Origin: Candidatus Campbellbacteria bacterium CG10_big_fil_rev_8_21_14_0_10_35_52
GTDB taxonomy: Bacteria; Patescibacteriota; Minisyncoccia; Phycocordibacterales; UBA2163
NCBI GenBank assembly: GCA_002778715.1
Contig: PFAA01000033.1
Coordinates: 1-6,827 of the forward strand
Direction of reading: 5' to 3'
DNA: 6,827 bases
Each line of letters starts with the position of its first letter. Position 1 is the stretch's first letter. Below, piece by piece: positions 1 to 5,288 of the stretch. The position numbers and the translations under genes were made by a program. The notes under the pieces are model-generated. The model worked only from the letters and a program-made list of their open reading frames with translations, did no database searches and was not told the origin of the DNA.

Positions 1-100
1 AACATCTGGAAAGATGTCTGGAAATCATTTTAAGAAAATTATTAGAAACAAGAAAATATCAGACACAATTTAGTAAACGGTCCCCATCGTACGAAGACAG

Positions 101-161
101 GCGCGACGACGCGCAGGCAAGGCCTAACAAAAAATCAATAGATTTTTTATGTATGCCTTGC
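101..161. repeat. Cluster of hairpins: GC stem followed by nested stem
   Basis: Seen directly: GCGCG (101-105) and CGCGC (110-114) flank a 4-base loop. Immediately after, GCAAGGC (117-123) pairs with GCCTTGC (155-161), and inside it AAAAAATC (129-136) pairs with GATTTTTT (141-148) around the loop AATA. All stems are perfect. An 8-bp palindrome TCGTACGA lies just upstream at 87-94. The inner A/T stem ending in six T resembles a weak intrinsic terminator, which would fit the end of an upstream gene. The outer GC stem closing beyond the T run is not typical of one. A palindromic intergenic repeat is an equally good reading. Confidence 0.4.
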
Positions 162-183
162 AAAAACTATGCCAAAAAAGAGC

Positions 184-197
184 TTCGTAATTCAAAG
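184..197 (+). repeat. Short dispersed repeat TTCGTAATTCAAAG, copy 1
   Basis: The 14 bases TTCGTAATTCAAAG here recur exactly at 3966-3979. The core TTCGTAATTCA also forms the end of the 24-bp inverted repeat arms at 376-477. All copies lie outside the confident coding regions. This looks like a small intergenic repeat family of this genome; its function is unknown. Confidence 0.5.
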
Positions 198-206
198 AAA
201 TAAAAC

Positions 207-225
207 AAAATTTTCGCAAAATTTT
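207..225. repeat. AT hairpin, two AAAATTTT arms around CGC
   Basis: AAAATTTT at 207-214 and again at 218-225 flank CGC. Because AAAATTTT is its own reverse complement, the two copies form a perfect 8-bp stem with a 3-base loop. It could be a weak terminator-like or DNA cruciform element, but in an AT-rich genome part of this may be chance. Confidence 0.3.
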
Positions 226-294
226 AATTCTGACGAATTTATAGGTATAAATCACTTTTTATATATTATAATCCGTATTATACTTTTAATAATG

Positions 295-341
295 AATCCC
301 GTTAGAGATAAAAGAGTTTATATTATTGGTCGCGCGGGATT
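295..341. repeat. Stem AATCCCG / CGGGATT
   Basis: AATCCCG (295-301) is perfectly complementary to CGGGATT (335-341), with a smaller ATAAA/TTTAT hairpin in the loop. The left arm is also part of a sequence (296-310) nearly complementary to 517-531 at the start of the ATPase gene, so the two pairings exclude each other in a transcript covering both. Whether such a transcript exists is not shown. Confidence 0.35.
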
Positions 342-375
342 AAATGATTTAAATTATTTTAATACTTATAGACTA

Positions 376-477
376 TGAATTACGAAACGCAAAAATTTAG
401 GTCCTCGATCGCAAAATCTTTTTATTTTTTAAATGTTTTTGCTCAATAGACTATAAATTTTTGCGTTTCGTAATTCA
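376..477. repeat. Perfect 24-bp inverted repeat, MITE-like element
   Basis: The arms 376-399 and 454-477 are perfect reverse complements over 24 bases, starting TGAATTACGAAACG on the left and ending CGTTTCGTAATTCA on the right. The loop is 54 bases and holds a further GCAAAA/TTTTGC pairing. ATAGACTAT is repeated directly at 368-376 and 446-454. TTATAGA is repeated directly just outside, at 366-372 and 481-487, which could be a target-site duplication, although three bases on each side separate it from the arms. There is no room for a transposase. It could be a miniature non-autonomous element, a large hairpin in the leader of the next gene, or a bidirectional terminator. The inverted repeat is certain; its nature is not. 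Confidence 0.6.
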
Positions 478-501
478 CAATTATAGATTAATTTAAGATA
501 C

Positions 502-531
502 GGAAATTTTATTTCCTATCTCTAACAGGAT
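502..531 (+). promoter_or_regulatory. Leader hairpin and start region of the ATPase gene
   Basis: GGAAAT (502-507) and ATTTCC (511-516) form a perfect 6-bp stem with a TTT loop. Directly after it, 517-531 reads TATCTCTAACAGGAT, where the last two bases are the AT of the ATG start codon. This 15-base stretch is complementary to 296-310 except for one C-A mismatch (C300 with A527). The only Shine-Dalgarno-like bases, CAGG, touch the ATG without a normal spacer, so initiation is not of the standard strong-SD type. A long-range pairing that hides the start codon is possible if transcription starts upstream of 291. This is inference. Confidence 0.3.
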
Positions 532-2323
532 GAATCATAAAGAACAAATTACATTTTTTGGTTCAACCGATTCGCGCGGCAAGAAAATAAAATTTGGCAT
601 AAAATCGGAAGACAGGACAAAACACACTTATGTTATCGGCAAGACGGGAATGGGCAAGTCTACTCTTTTGGAGAATATGGCAATACAAGATATTCAAAAC
701 GGCGAAGGTCTTGCTTTTATTGACCCGCACGGCTCTACCGCGGAAAAACTTCTTGAATATATACCGGAAGAGAGAATTCAAGATGTGCTTTATTTTGCGC
801 CATTTGACCTTGATTATCCGATTTCATTTAATGTGATGGAAAATGTTGAAGCTGATAAAAGACATTTAGTCGCAAATGGTCTTATGAGTGTGTTTGAGAA
901 AATCTGGGAAGACGCTTGGTCCGCAAGAATGGCATATATTTTAAATAATACGATTTTGGCACTTTTGGAATATCCAGACGCCACACTTTTAGGCATTAAC
1001 AGAATGCTCGCTGACAAAGAATATAGGAAGAAGATTGTTGAAAACTTAAAAGACCCGTCAGTTAAATCTTTTTGGATTAACGAATTTGGAAAATATACGG
1101 AAAGATTCGCGGCGGAAGCGACTCCCGCAATTCAAAATAAAGTCGGTCAATTTACCTCAAATTCTTTAATGAGAAATATTATAGGTCAACCAAAATCGTC
1201 TTTTGATTTACGCGACATAATGGATACTAAAAAGATTTTACTCATAAACTTGTCCAAAGGAAGAGTCGGAGAAGGCAATGTCAATCTTTTAGGAAGTATG
1301 CTTATTACAAAAATTTATCTTGCGGCAATGTCGCGCGCGGATGTGTCAACTGCGGTAAAAGAAAATCTGCCCAATTTTTATCTTTATGTTGACGAATTTC
1401 AGTCATTCGCAAATAAGTCATTCGCGGATATTTTATCGGAAGCAAGAAAATACAAACTTAATCTCACAATAGCGCATCAATATATAGAACAAATGTCAGA
1501 GGAAGTGCGCGATGCGGTTTTTGGCAATGTAGGCACAATGATTTCATTTCGTGTCGGTGCGATTGACGCTGAAGTTTTAGAGAAAGAATATGCTCCGACA
1601 TTTATCGCTGAGGATTTGGTAAATCTCGGCATTTTTCAGATGTATTTGAAACTTATGATAGACGGCGTTTCTTCCAAGCCGTTTTCGGCGACTTCGCTTC
1701 CGCCGATTGAGCCGACACATAGTTCCTTCAAAGAAAAAGTAATAACATTTTCACGGGAACATTACGGCAAACCACGAACGCTTGTTGAGGAAAATATCAA
1801 AAGATGGCATGAGCCGATAACTCCTTCGCCAAAGGCAAAACCTAAATCTACCACATCAGATGTCGCGGAGAAACCTGTCAAAAAAACAGAAAGCGTTATT
1901 TATAACGGCAATAATGTTATTTCAAAAACAAATCAGTATAAAAAACAATTTATGCATAGTGCGTCAAATACGCAAAAATCTTTACAAAATAGAAATAATA
2001 TAATTCCGCCATTTAAGCAAAAATATCAGCAAAAGCAAACAGAAAAGACAATATCTTTAAACAGATTAAAATCAGAAAATCATATTATTCAAAAAAAACA
2101 TAAAGAACCAAGCAAAGAAAACCGCGATGAATTGAAGAAAGCTCTCGCGTCCGTTATGGATAATAATAATAAAAAAGATTTAAAGACGACGCAAAAAGAC
2201 GCTCTTAAAAAAACCAACGGTAATATTCAAAGCGATGAGACCATAATAAATAAGACGCAAGATAAAAAAGAAATTCCGGAAAATATATTACGCAAGATGC
2301 TTAATATAGACGATAAAGAATAA
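530..2323 (+). CDS. HerA/TraG-type conjugation ATPase (type IV secretion DNA-binding domain)
   Basis: A 597-residue P-loop ATPase of the VirD4/TraG/HerA superfamily, the class that drives DNA (or protein-DNA) through membranes. Seen: Walker A GKTGMGKST (37-45), a family motif FIDPHGS (63-69), Walker B FYLYVDEFQ (283-291, D288/E289), a TIAHQY segment (313-318) at the position of the glutamine sensor motif, and FRVG with R341 as a possible arginine finger. The N-terminus before the P-loop is short and has no membrane segment, unlike classical VirD4, so membrane contact would have to come from a partner. From about residue 395 the protein becomes a roughly 200-residue tail rich in K, N, Q and S, probably disordered. 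The ATG at 530 is favoured because the conserved beta strands begin within ten residues. It lies two bases upstream of a secreted protein gene, so both are likely cotranslated. Assignment to the ATPase class is firm; the transported substrate is unknown. Confidence 0.9.
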   Translation: MNHKEQITFFGSTDSRGKKIKFGIKSEDRTKHTYVIGKTGMGKSTLLENMAIQDIQNGEGLAFIDPHGSTAEKLLEYIPEERIQDVLYFAPFDLDYPISFNVMENVEADKRHLVANGLMSVFEKIWEDAWSARMAYILNNTILALLEYPDATLLGINRMLADKEYRKKIVENLKDPSVKSFWINEFGKYTERFAAEATPAIQNKVGQFTSNSLMRNIIGQPKSSFDLRDIMDTKKILLINLSKGRVGEGNVNLLGSMLITKIYLAAMSRADVSTAVKENLPNFYLYVDEFQSFANKSFADILSEARKYKLNLTIAHQYIEQMSEEVRDAVFGNVGTMISFRVGAIDAEVLEKEYAPTFIAEDLVNLGIFQMYLKLMIDGVSSKPFSATSLPPIEPTHSSFKEKVITFSREHYGKPRTLVEENIKRWHEPITPSPKAKPKSTTSDVAEKPVKKTESVIYNGNNVISKTNQYKKQFMHSASNTQKSLQNRNNIIPPFKQKYQQKQTEKTISLNRLKSENHIIQKKHKEPSKENRDELKKALASVMDNNNKKDLKTTQKDALKKTNGNIQSDETIINKTQDKKEIPENILRKMLNIDDKE

Positions 2324-2325
2324 TT

Positions 2326-3768
2326 ATGAAATATATTTTTGTTGCGATAGTATTTTTTGCATTATTTGAAACAGCAAACGCGCAGGTTATTATAAATGAA
2401 ATTATGTACGATTTGGAAGGTTCTGATACTAAACGCGAATGGATTGAGATATATAATAATAGTTCAAATCAGATAGACCTTACCGATTGGAAATTTAATG
2501 ATGGTTCAAATCATATATTAAATATACCACCCGAAAAGGGAGGTCAAGGTTCTATAATTATACAACCTTATAATTACGCAATACTTGCGAGTGACGCGGT
2601 AACATTTTTGTCTGAACACTCAAGTTTTTCTGGTACTATAATAGATACGGTAATGAGTTTAAATAATACGCAAGACACTTTAGCACTCATAGATTTAGGA
2701 GGAGTAACAGTTGATTCTGTTACATACACTTCCGACCTTGGCGCGATAGGAGACGGAAATTCATTACAATTAATATTAGAAAGTTGGAAAGCATTATCGC
2801 CAACTCAGGGGATAGTCAACTTTACATCTGATGATAGTGATAATATTTTAGAAACTGACGAAAATGAAAATCAAGAATCTTCAAGCTCAAGCGTTGGGTC
2901 CCAATCAAGCTCATTTTCTACAGAACCGCAGATTTTTGCAGATGCTGGAAAAGACAAAAGCGTGGCAGTTGGCGCTGACACTTTGTTTGAAGGAAAATCT
3001 TTCGGATTAAAAAAAGAGCCACTCATAAACGCGCAATATATTTGGAACTTTGGAAACGGCGAAATTAAAAAAGGGCAAAATGTTCTGCATTATTATCAAT
3101 ATCCAGGAGAGTATGCGGTAATATTGAATGTTTCATCTGGTGTATATTCAGCTTCAGATAGAATTATTGTGAACGCGTATCCCGCAGAGCTTGTTATTTC
3201 AAATATAGATGAAAATTTTATTGAAATTCATAATAAATCAAATCGCGAACTTAATCTTTCGTGGTGGCAAATACAATCTCAAAATAATAGATTTATAATT
3301 CCAAGAGATACTATAATATTACCAAATAGAAAATTAATATTTTCTTCTGAGACAATAGGGTTTAATTTCAATAAAGAAAATACTTCACTTTTATATCCTA
3401 ATGGAGTAAATGCTTTCGTATTTGAAGAAATTAAAATTCCACAAAAGAACATTACGACAATTCAAACAAAAACAGTTTCAGAAGAAACGCAATCGCCTCA
3501 ACATCAGCCCGCTACCACGGAAGAAAACAATATTTTGCAAGAATCGCAAGAAGAAGAAAAACAAGATAAAGAATTTCAAAAAGATATGTCACAGACAGCA
3601 TCCGTAATTTCAAGTTTAAGCGGTGAAGATAAAGATGGCGGAATCTATAAATGGCTGGCGGCTATTTTTGGAATAGTAGGAATATCGGTAGGAGTGATAA
3701 TATTTATTTCTGATAAAAAAGGTATTAACAAAAAAGACATTAGCGATGAAATAGAAATAATTGATTAG
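2326..3768 (+). CDS. Exported membrane-anchored lamin-tail / PKD domain protein
   Basis: 480 residues. An N-terminal signal peptide (1-19) ends TANA before Q20, a good signal peptidase I site. A lamin-tail domain follows (about 21-155, with VIINEIMYD and EWIEIYNNS as hallmarks). Next come a Ser-rich linker (185-198), a PKD-type beta sandwich (about 203-285, with WNFGNG at 240-245 and YQYPGEYAV at 257-265), and a second, shorter lamin-tail-like domain (about 287-370, with NFIEIHNKS). After a Q/E/T-rich spacer there is one membrane helix (about 443-461) and a lysine-rich tail, giving an outside N-terminal part and a cytoplasmic C-terminus. No catalytic site is visible, so a role in binding or scaffolding at the cell surface is likely. 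The ATG follows the ATPase stop by 2 bases (TAATTATG), and no independent SD is evident, so translation is probably coupled. Domain calls are from motif reading. Confidence 0.85.
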   Translation: MKYIFVAIVFFALFETANAQVIINEIMYDLEGSDTKREWIEIYNNSSNQIDLTDWKFNDGSNHILNIPPEKGGQGSIIIQPYNYAILASDAVTFLSEHSSFSGTIIDTVMSLNNTQDTLALIDLGGVTVDSVTYTSDLGAIGDGNSLQLILESWKALSPTQGIVNFTSDDSDNILETDENENQESSSSSVGSQSSSFSTEPQIFADAGKDKSVAVGADTLFEGKSFGLKKEPLINAQYIWNFGNGEIKKGQNVLHYYQYPGEYAVILNVSSGVYSASDRIIVNAYPAELVISNIDENFIEIHNKSNRELNLSWWQIQSQNNRFIIPRDTIILPNRKLIFSSETIGFNFNKENTSLLYPNGVNAFVFEEIKIPQKNITTIQTKTVSEETQSPQHQPATTEENNILQESQEEEKQDKEFQKDMSQTASVISSLSGEDKDGGIYKWLAAIFGIVGISVGVIIFISDKKGINKKDISDEIEIID

Positions 3769-3830
3769 CATTAGTTGGAATTTTCATACACCGTCTCATA
3801 CTGATAGTTTTTATACCTCGAATTATACAG

Positions 3831-3929
3831 CAATACAGTAAGGTCGGACCTTGCTATTTTCAGTAAGAACTTGGAGGCTCAGTCTCCAAGTCATTATGGC
3901 CTAAACCTTACTTGGGTCATTTTGTATTG
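3831..3929 (+). ncRNA. Candidate structured RNA or palindromic element with alternative stems
   Basis: Perfect pairings seen: CAATACA (3831-3837) with TGTATTG (3923-3929); directly stacked on it, GTAAGGT (3838-3844) with ACCTTAC (3905-3911), leaving an 11-base bulge on the 3' side; and ACTTGGAG (3869-3876) with CTCCAAGT (3884-3891) around a 7-base loop GCTCAGT. GTAAGGT can instead pair locally with ACCTTGC (3848-3854) around a CGG loop (7 pairs, one of them G-U), which excludes the long-range stem. Two exclusive folds are typical of riboswitch-like or attenuator RNAs. Nested palindromes of this size also occur at ends of IS200/IS605 elements and in repeat families. I do not recognise it as a known RNA class. 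The strand is assumed from the neighbouring genes; the stems exist on both. Confidence 0.4.
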
Positions 3930-3930
3930 T

Positions 3931-3949
3931 AATATATTTATGATATATT
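3931..3949. repeat. AT hairpin next to the structured element
   Basis: AATATAT (3931-3937) and ATATATT (3943-3949) form a perfect 7-bp stem with a 5-base loop, starting two bases after the structured element. It has no GC pairs and no following T run, so it is a weak terminator at best. It may be part of the same palindromic unit. Confidence 0.25.
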
Positions 3950-3963
3950 TGGGTATTAATTAA

Positions 3964-3979
3964 GTTTCGTAATTCAAAG
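3964..3979 (+). repeat. Short dispersed repeat, copy upstream of the DUF5667-like gene
   Basis: GTTTCGTAATTCA (3964-3976) matches the right arm end of the 24-bp inverted repeat (465-477) exactly over 13 bases. TTCGTAATTCAAAG (3966-3979) matches 184-197 exactly over 14 bases. It sits where the ribosome binding site and start of the next gene should be, and contains an in-frame TAA (3970-3972), so the next gene cannot begin further upstream. Confidence 0.55.
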
Positions 3980-3984
3980 TTTCT

Positions 3985-4377
3985 ATTAAAAACATTTTTA
4001 TTACATCACTTCTCTTGCTTACTCTCGTTTTTGTTCCTGCTCCAGTGTTGGCGCAGACGAGTGCCGGAACTACACCAGGCAGTTTTTTCTATTTCTTTGA
4101 TACTATGTTTGAAAAGATAAATCTTTTTTTCACTTTTGATTCTGAAAAGAAAGCTCAAAAGGCACTTGAATATGCTGATGAGCGACTTGTTGAAATTCGC
4201 GAAATTTCAAGTGACGACAATCCTGAACGGATTGAAAAAGCGATGATTGACTACGAAAATAAAATTTCATTGGCTACGGAACGCGCAGGAAACATGGAGG
4301 AAGAAAAAGCATCTGTATTGCTCAATGCTATTTTAGAGAAAACAGAAGTCCATCAAAAACTTTATCGGACATTTTAA
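3985..4377 (+). CDS. DUF5667-like exported protein, 5' part of a frameshifted gene
   Basis: Read from ATT at 3985 the product begins MKNIFITSLLLLTLVFVPAP and continues VLA before Q24: a complete signal peptide with an AXA-type cleavage site. The first standard start in frame, TTG at 4015, cuts this signal in half. The frame is open only back to 3973 and has no ATG, so the true start is ATT, another near-cognate codon such as GTT (3979), or has been lost. The mature start (GTTPGSFFYFFDTMFEKINL, then TFDSEKKAQKALEYADERL) and the following helical stretch resemble DUF5667, a domain of exported bacterial proteins of unknown function. The frame ends at TAA 4375-4377 after HQKLYRTF. Moving back one base near 4362 restores HQKLLSDILNEVPEN, which reads on into the next entry. 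The two parts are one ancestral gene of about 374 codons. Confidence 0.65.
   Translation: MKNIFITSLLLLTLVFVPAPVLAQTSAGTTPGSFFYFFDTMFEKINLFFTFDSEKKAQKALEYADERLVEIREISSDDNPERIEKAMIDYENKISLATERAGNMEEEKASVLLNAILEKTEVHQKLYRTF
4357..4377 (+). other. Frameshift site in the DUF5667-like gene
   Basis: Upstream frame codons are CAA AAA CTT TAT CGG and end at TAA 4375-4377. The downstream frame is TTA TCG GAC ATT TTA AAC. Adding one T to the CTTTA run joins the two smoothly as QKLLSDILN. A missing T in the run is therefore the simplest cause. The site is not a canonical -1 slippery heptamer, since CTT slipped back by one reads ACT, so programmed frameshifting is less likely than mutation or sequencing error. 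Confidence 0.75.
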
Positions 4378-5108
4378 ACGAAGTACCTGAAAACGATAGG
4401 GAAGCTATCACAAAAGCGATTGAGGTTAGCAAGCGAGGACAAGAAGAAGCGAACAAGCGAAATGAAGAATTAAAAAGTGAGGTTGAGCGCTTGAGGGCAG
4501 AGAATGCCAAATTGAAAGCCGAAAATGAAAATCAAGAAGAAACAACATCGCGATCTGAAACAGAAAGCGCTCAATTAGAGATAGATGCAGAAAGAACAGC
4601 GTTAAAAACAGAAAAAACAAAGATAGAGGCAGAAACCGCTAAAGCAAGAACCGAAGCATATAGATTACAGAAAGAAGCAGAAGCCCGACAGGCGGCAGAA
4701 GAACAAAAGAGGTTAGATTTGTTACGACAACAACAGTTGGAAGATCAAGCTCGGGAGCTTGAATTACAACAGCAACGAGAAGCACAAAAGATATTGGAAG
4801 AACAAAAGCAGATAGAGTGGGAACGAGTGAATCAAATCAACAACCAGATTCAGTCTTTATTGTCTGAATACAATGAAAAGATTGCCGCGATAGACGGACA
4901 AATTTTAGCGATACAACAGCAGTATTATGAAGACGAGAAAAATATTAAGAATCAGCCAATCGCAATGCAGTTTATAACTAGTCAGATTCAAAAGTTAGCT
5001 CAGGAAGCTGATTCTAAGATAAATCAACTTTACCTAGAGCAAGAGGCATTGCGGTTAGAATATCAGAGGAAAATTAAAGAGCTTGAGAGTCAGGATGTCT
5101 CGTATTGA
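4362..5108 (+). CDS. Coiled-coil C-terminal part of the DUF5667-like gene (after frameshift)
   Basis: From the shifted frame at 4362 the product reads LSDILNEVPENDREAITKAI, which completes the DUF5667-like helical region. It then becomes a long, highly charged coiled coil (repeating E, K, A, Q and R, for example ELKSEVERLRAENAKLKAEN) until TGA at 5106-5108. There is no membrane helix and no motif of an enzyme. No ATG opens this frame near its start; a TTG at 4491 exists but would discard the conserved first 43 codons, so independent translation from it is unlikely. If joined to the upstream part, the mature protein would lie outside the cytoplasmic membrane as an extended helical rod. Function is unknown. 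If the frameshift is real and not corrected, the gene is a pseudogene. Confidence 0.6.
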   Translation, partial: LSDILNEVPENDREAITKAIEVSKRGQEEANKRNEELKSEVERLRAENAKLKAENENQEETTSRSETESAQLEIDAERTALKTEKTKIEAETAKARTEAYRLQKEAEARQAAEEQKRLDLLRQQQLEDQARELELQQQREAQKILEEQKQIEWERVNQINNQIQSLLSEYNEKIAAIDGQILAIQQQYYEDEKNIKNQPIAMQFITSQIQKLAQEADSKINQLYLEQEALRLEYQRKIKELESQDVSY

Positions 5109-5114
5109 CATTGA

Positions 5115-5133
5115 CGCTTGATATACTTGAGCG
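5115..5133. repeat. Small hairpin after the DUF5667-like gene
   Basis: CGCTTGA (5115-5121) and TTGAGCG (5127-5133) pair over 7 positions, two of them G-U, around the loop TATAC. It lies 6 bases after the stop codon but is followed by CAAAAAG rather than a T run, so it is not a standard intrinsic terminator on the + strand. Confidence 0.25.
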
Positions 5134-5158
5134 CAAAAAGTGGCGGACGAGTAAAAAT

Positions 5159-5188
5159 TTGACAAAACATATTATTAGAGAGTATAAT
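5159..5188 (+). promoter_or_regulatory. Consensus sigma70 promoter for groES
   Basis: A perfect -35 box TTGACA (5159-5164) and a perfect -10 box TATAAT (5183-5188) are separated by 18 bases. Transcription would start near 5195, giving a leader of about 94 bases before the groES ATG. It is the only consensus-quality promoter I found in the window. No CIRCE/HrcA operator (TTAGCACTC-N9-GAGTGCTAA) is visible around it, so the common HrcA-type heat-shock control of groE is not supported by this sequence. A second TATAAT at 5269-5274, close to the ATG, lacks a -35 box. Confidence 0.75.
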
Positions 5189-5288
5189 ATATTAAATTAT
5201 TAGTGTAGCTGAGAAATATACAATTTACCGCGATTATTTATATTAAAGGTATTTTGTGTTTTTTTAATTATAATTTGCGAGTTAAAAT

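Larger units (their letters stand above)
1..529. other. Repeat-rich region without a convincing complete gene
   Basis: No confident gene lies here. Frame 3 is open from the left edge to TAA at 201-203 (66 codons), frame 2 ends at tandem stops TAG TAA at 71-76, and frame 1 ends at 31-33. Any of these could be the tail of an upstream gene, and I cannot choose between them. A 69-codon ATG frame at 169-378 matches nothing I recognise and runs through several inverted repeats, so it is probably chance. Base composition changes sharply: about 80-125 is GC-rich and the rest very AT-rich. The region is best described by its hairpins and inverted repeats, listed separately. I found no convincing -35/-10 pair for the following ATPase gene; TATAAT occurs at 267-272 without a good -35. 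Confidence 0.6.
3769..3984. other. Intergenic gap holding the structured element and a short repeat
   Basis: There is no reading frame of note here. The first 60 bases show nothing I can name: there is no T-rich terminator after the lamin-tail gene and no good sigma70 promoter. The middle holds the structured element 3831-3929 and an AT hairpin. The right end carries the repeat TTCGTAATTCAAAG just before the DUF5667-like gene. ATACAG is directly repeated at 3825-3830 and 3833-3838 at the left border of the structured element. Confidence 0.6.

Noticed and set aside
122..128. GCCTAAC, matching the integron attC R'' box pattern
   Set aside because: No matching GTTRRRY box follows at a suitable distance and there is no integrase; a 7-base match is expected by chance.
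169..378. A 69-codon ATG frame upstream of the ATPase
   Set aside because: It matches no recognisable family, runs through several inverted repeats, its stop is the first three bases of the 24-bp inverted repeat, and no promoter or SD supports it.
2680..2688. TTAGCACTC, identical to a CIRCE half-site
   Set aside because: It lies inside the lamin-tail gene and the second half GAGTGCTAA is absent at the required distance.
3410..3607. A second frame (65 codons) inside the lamin-tail gene
   Set aside because: It is an out-of-frame K-rich shadow of the Q/E-rich spacer of the real gene.
3800..3822. CTGATAG with CGAA nearby, hinting at a hammerhead ribozyme core
   Set aside because: The CUGANGA core is not intact and the flanking helices are not present.
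4741..4755. AAGCTCGGGAGCTT palindrome
   Set aside because: It lies inside the coiled-coil coding region and its codons (QARELEL) fit the protein pattern, so no separate function is needed.
5105..5127. TTGACA and TATACT after the DUF5667-like gene
   Set aside because: The spacer is only 11 bases. The pair at 5159-5188 is far better.
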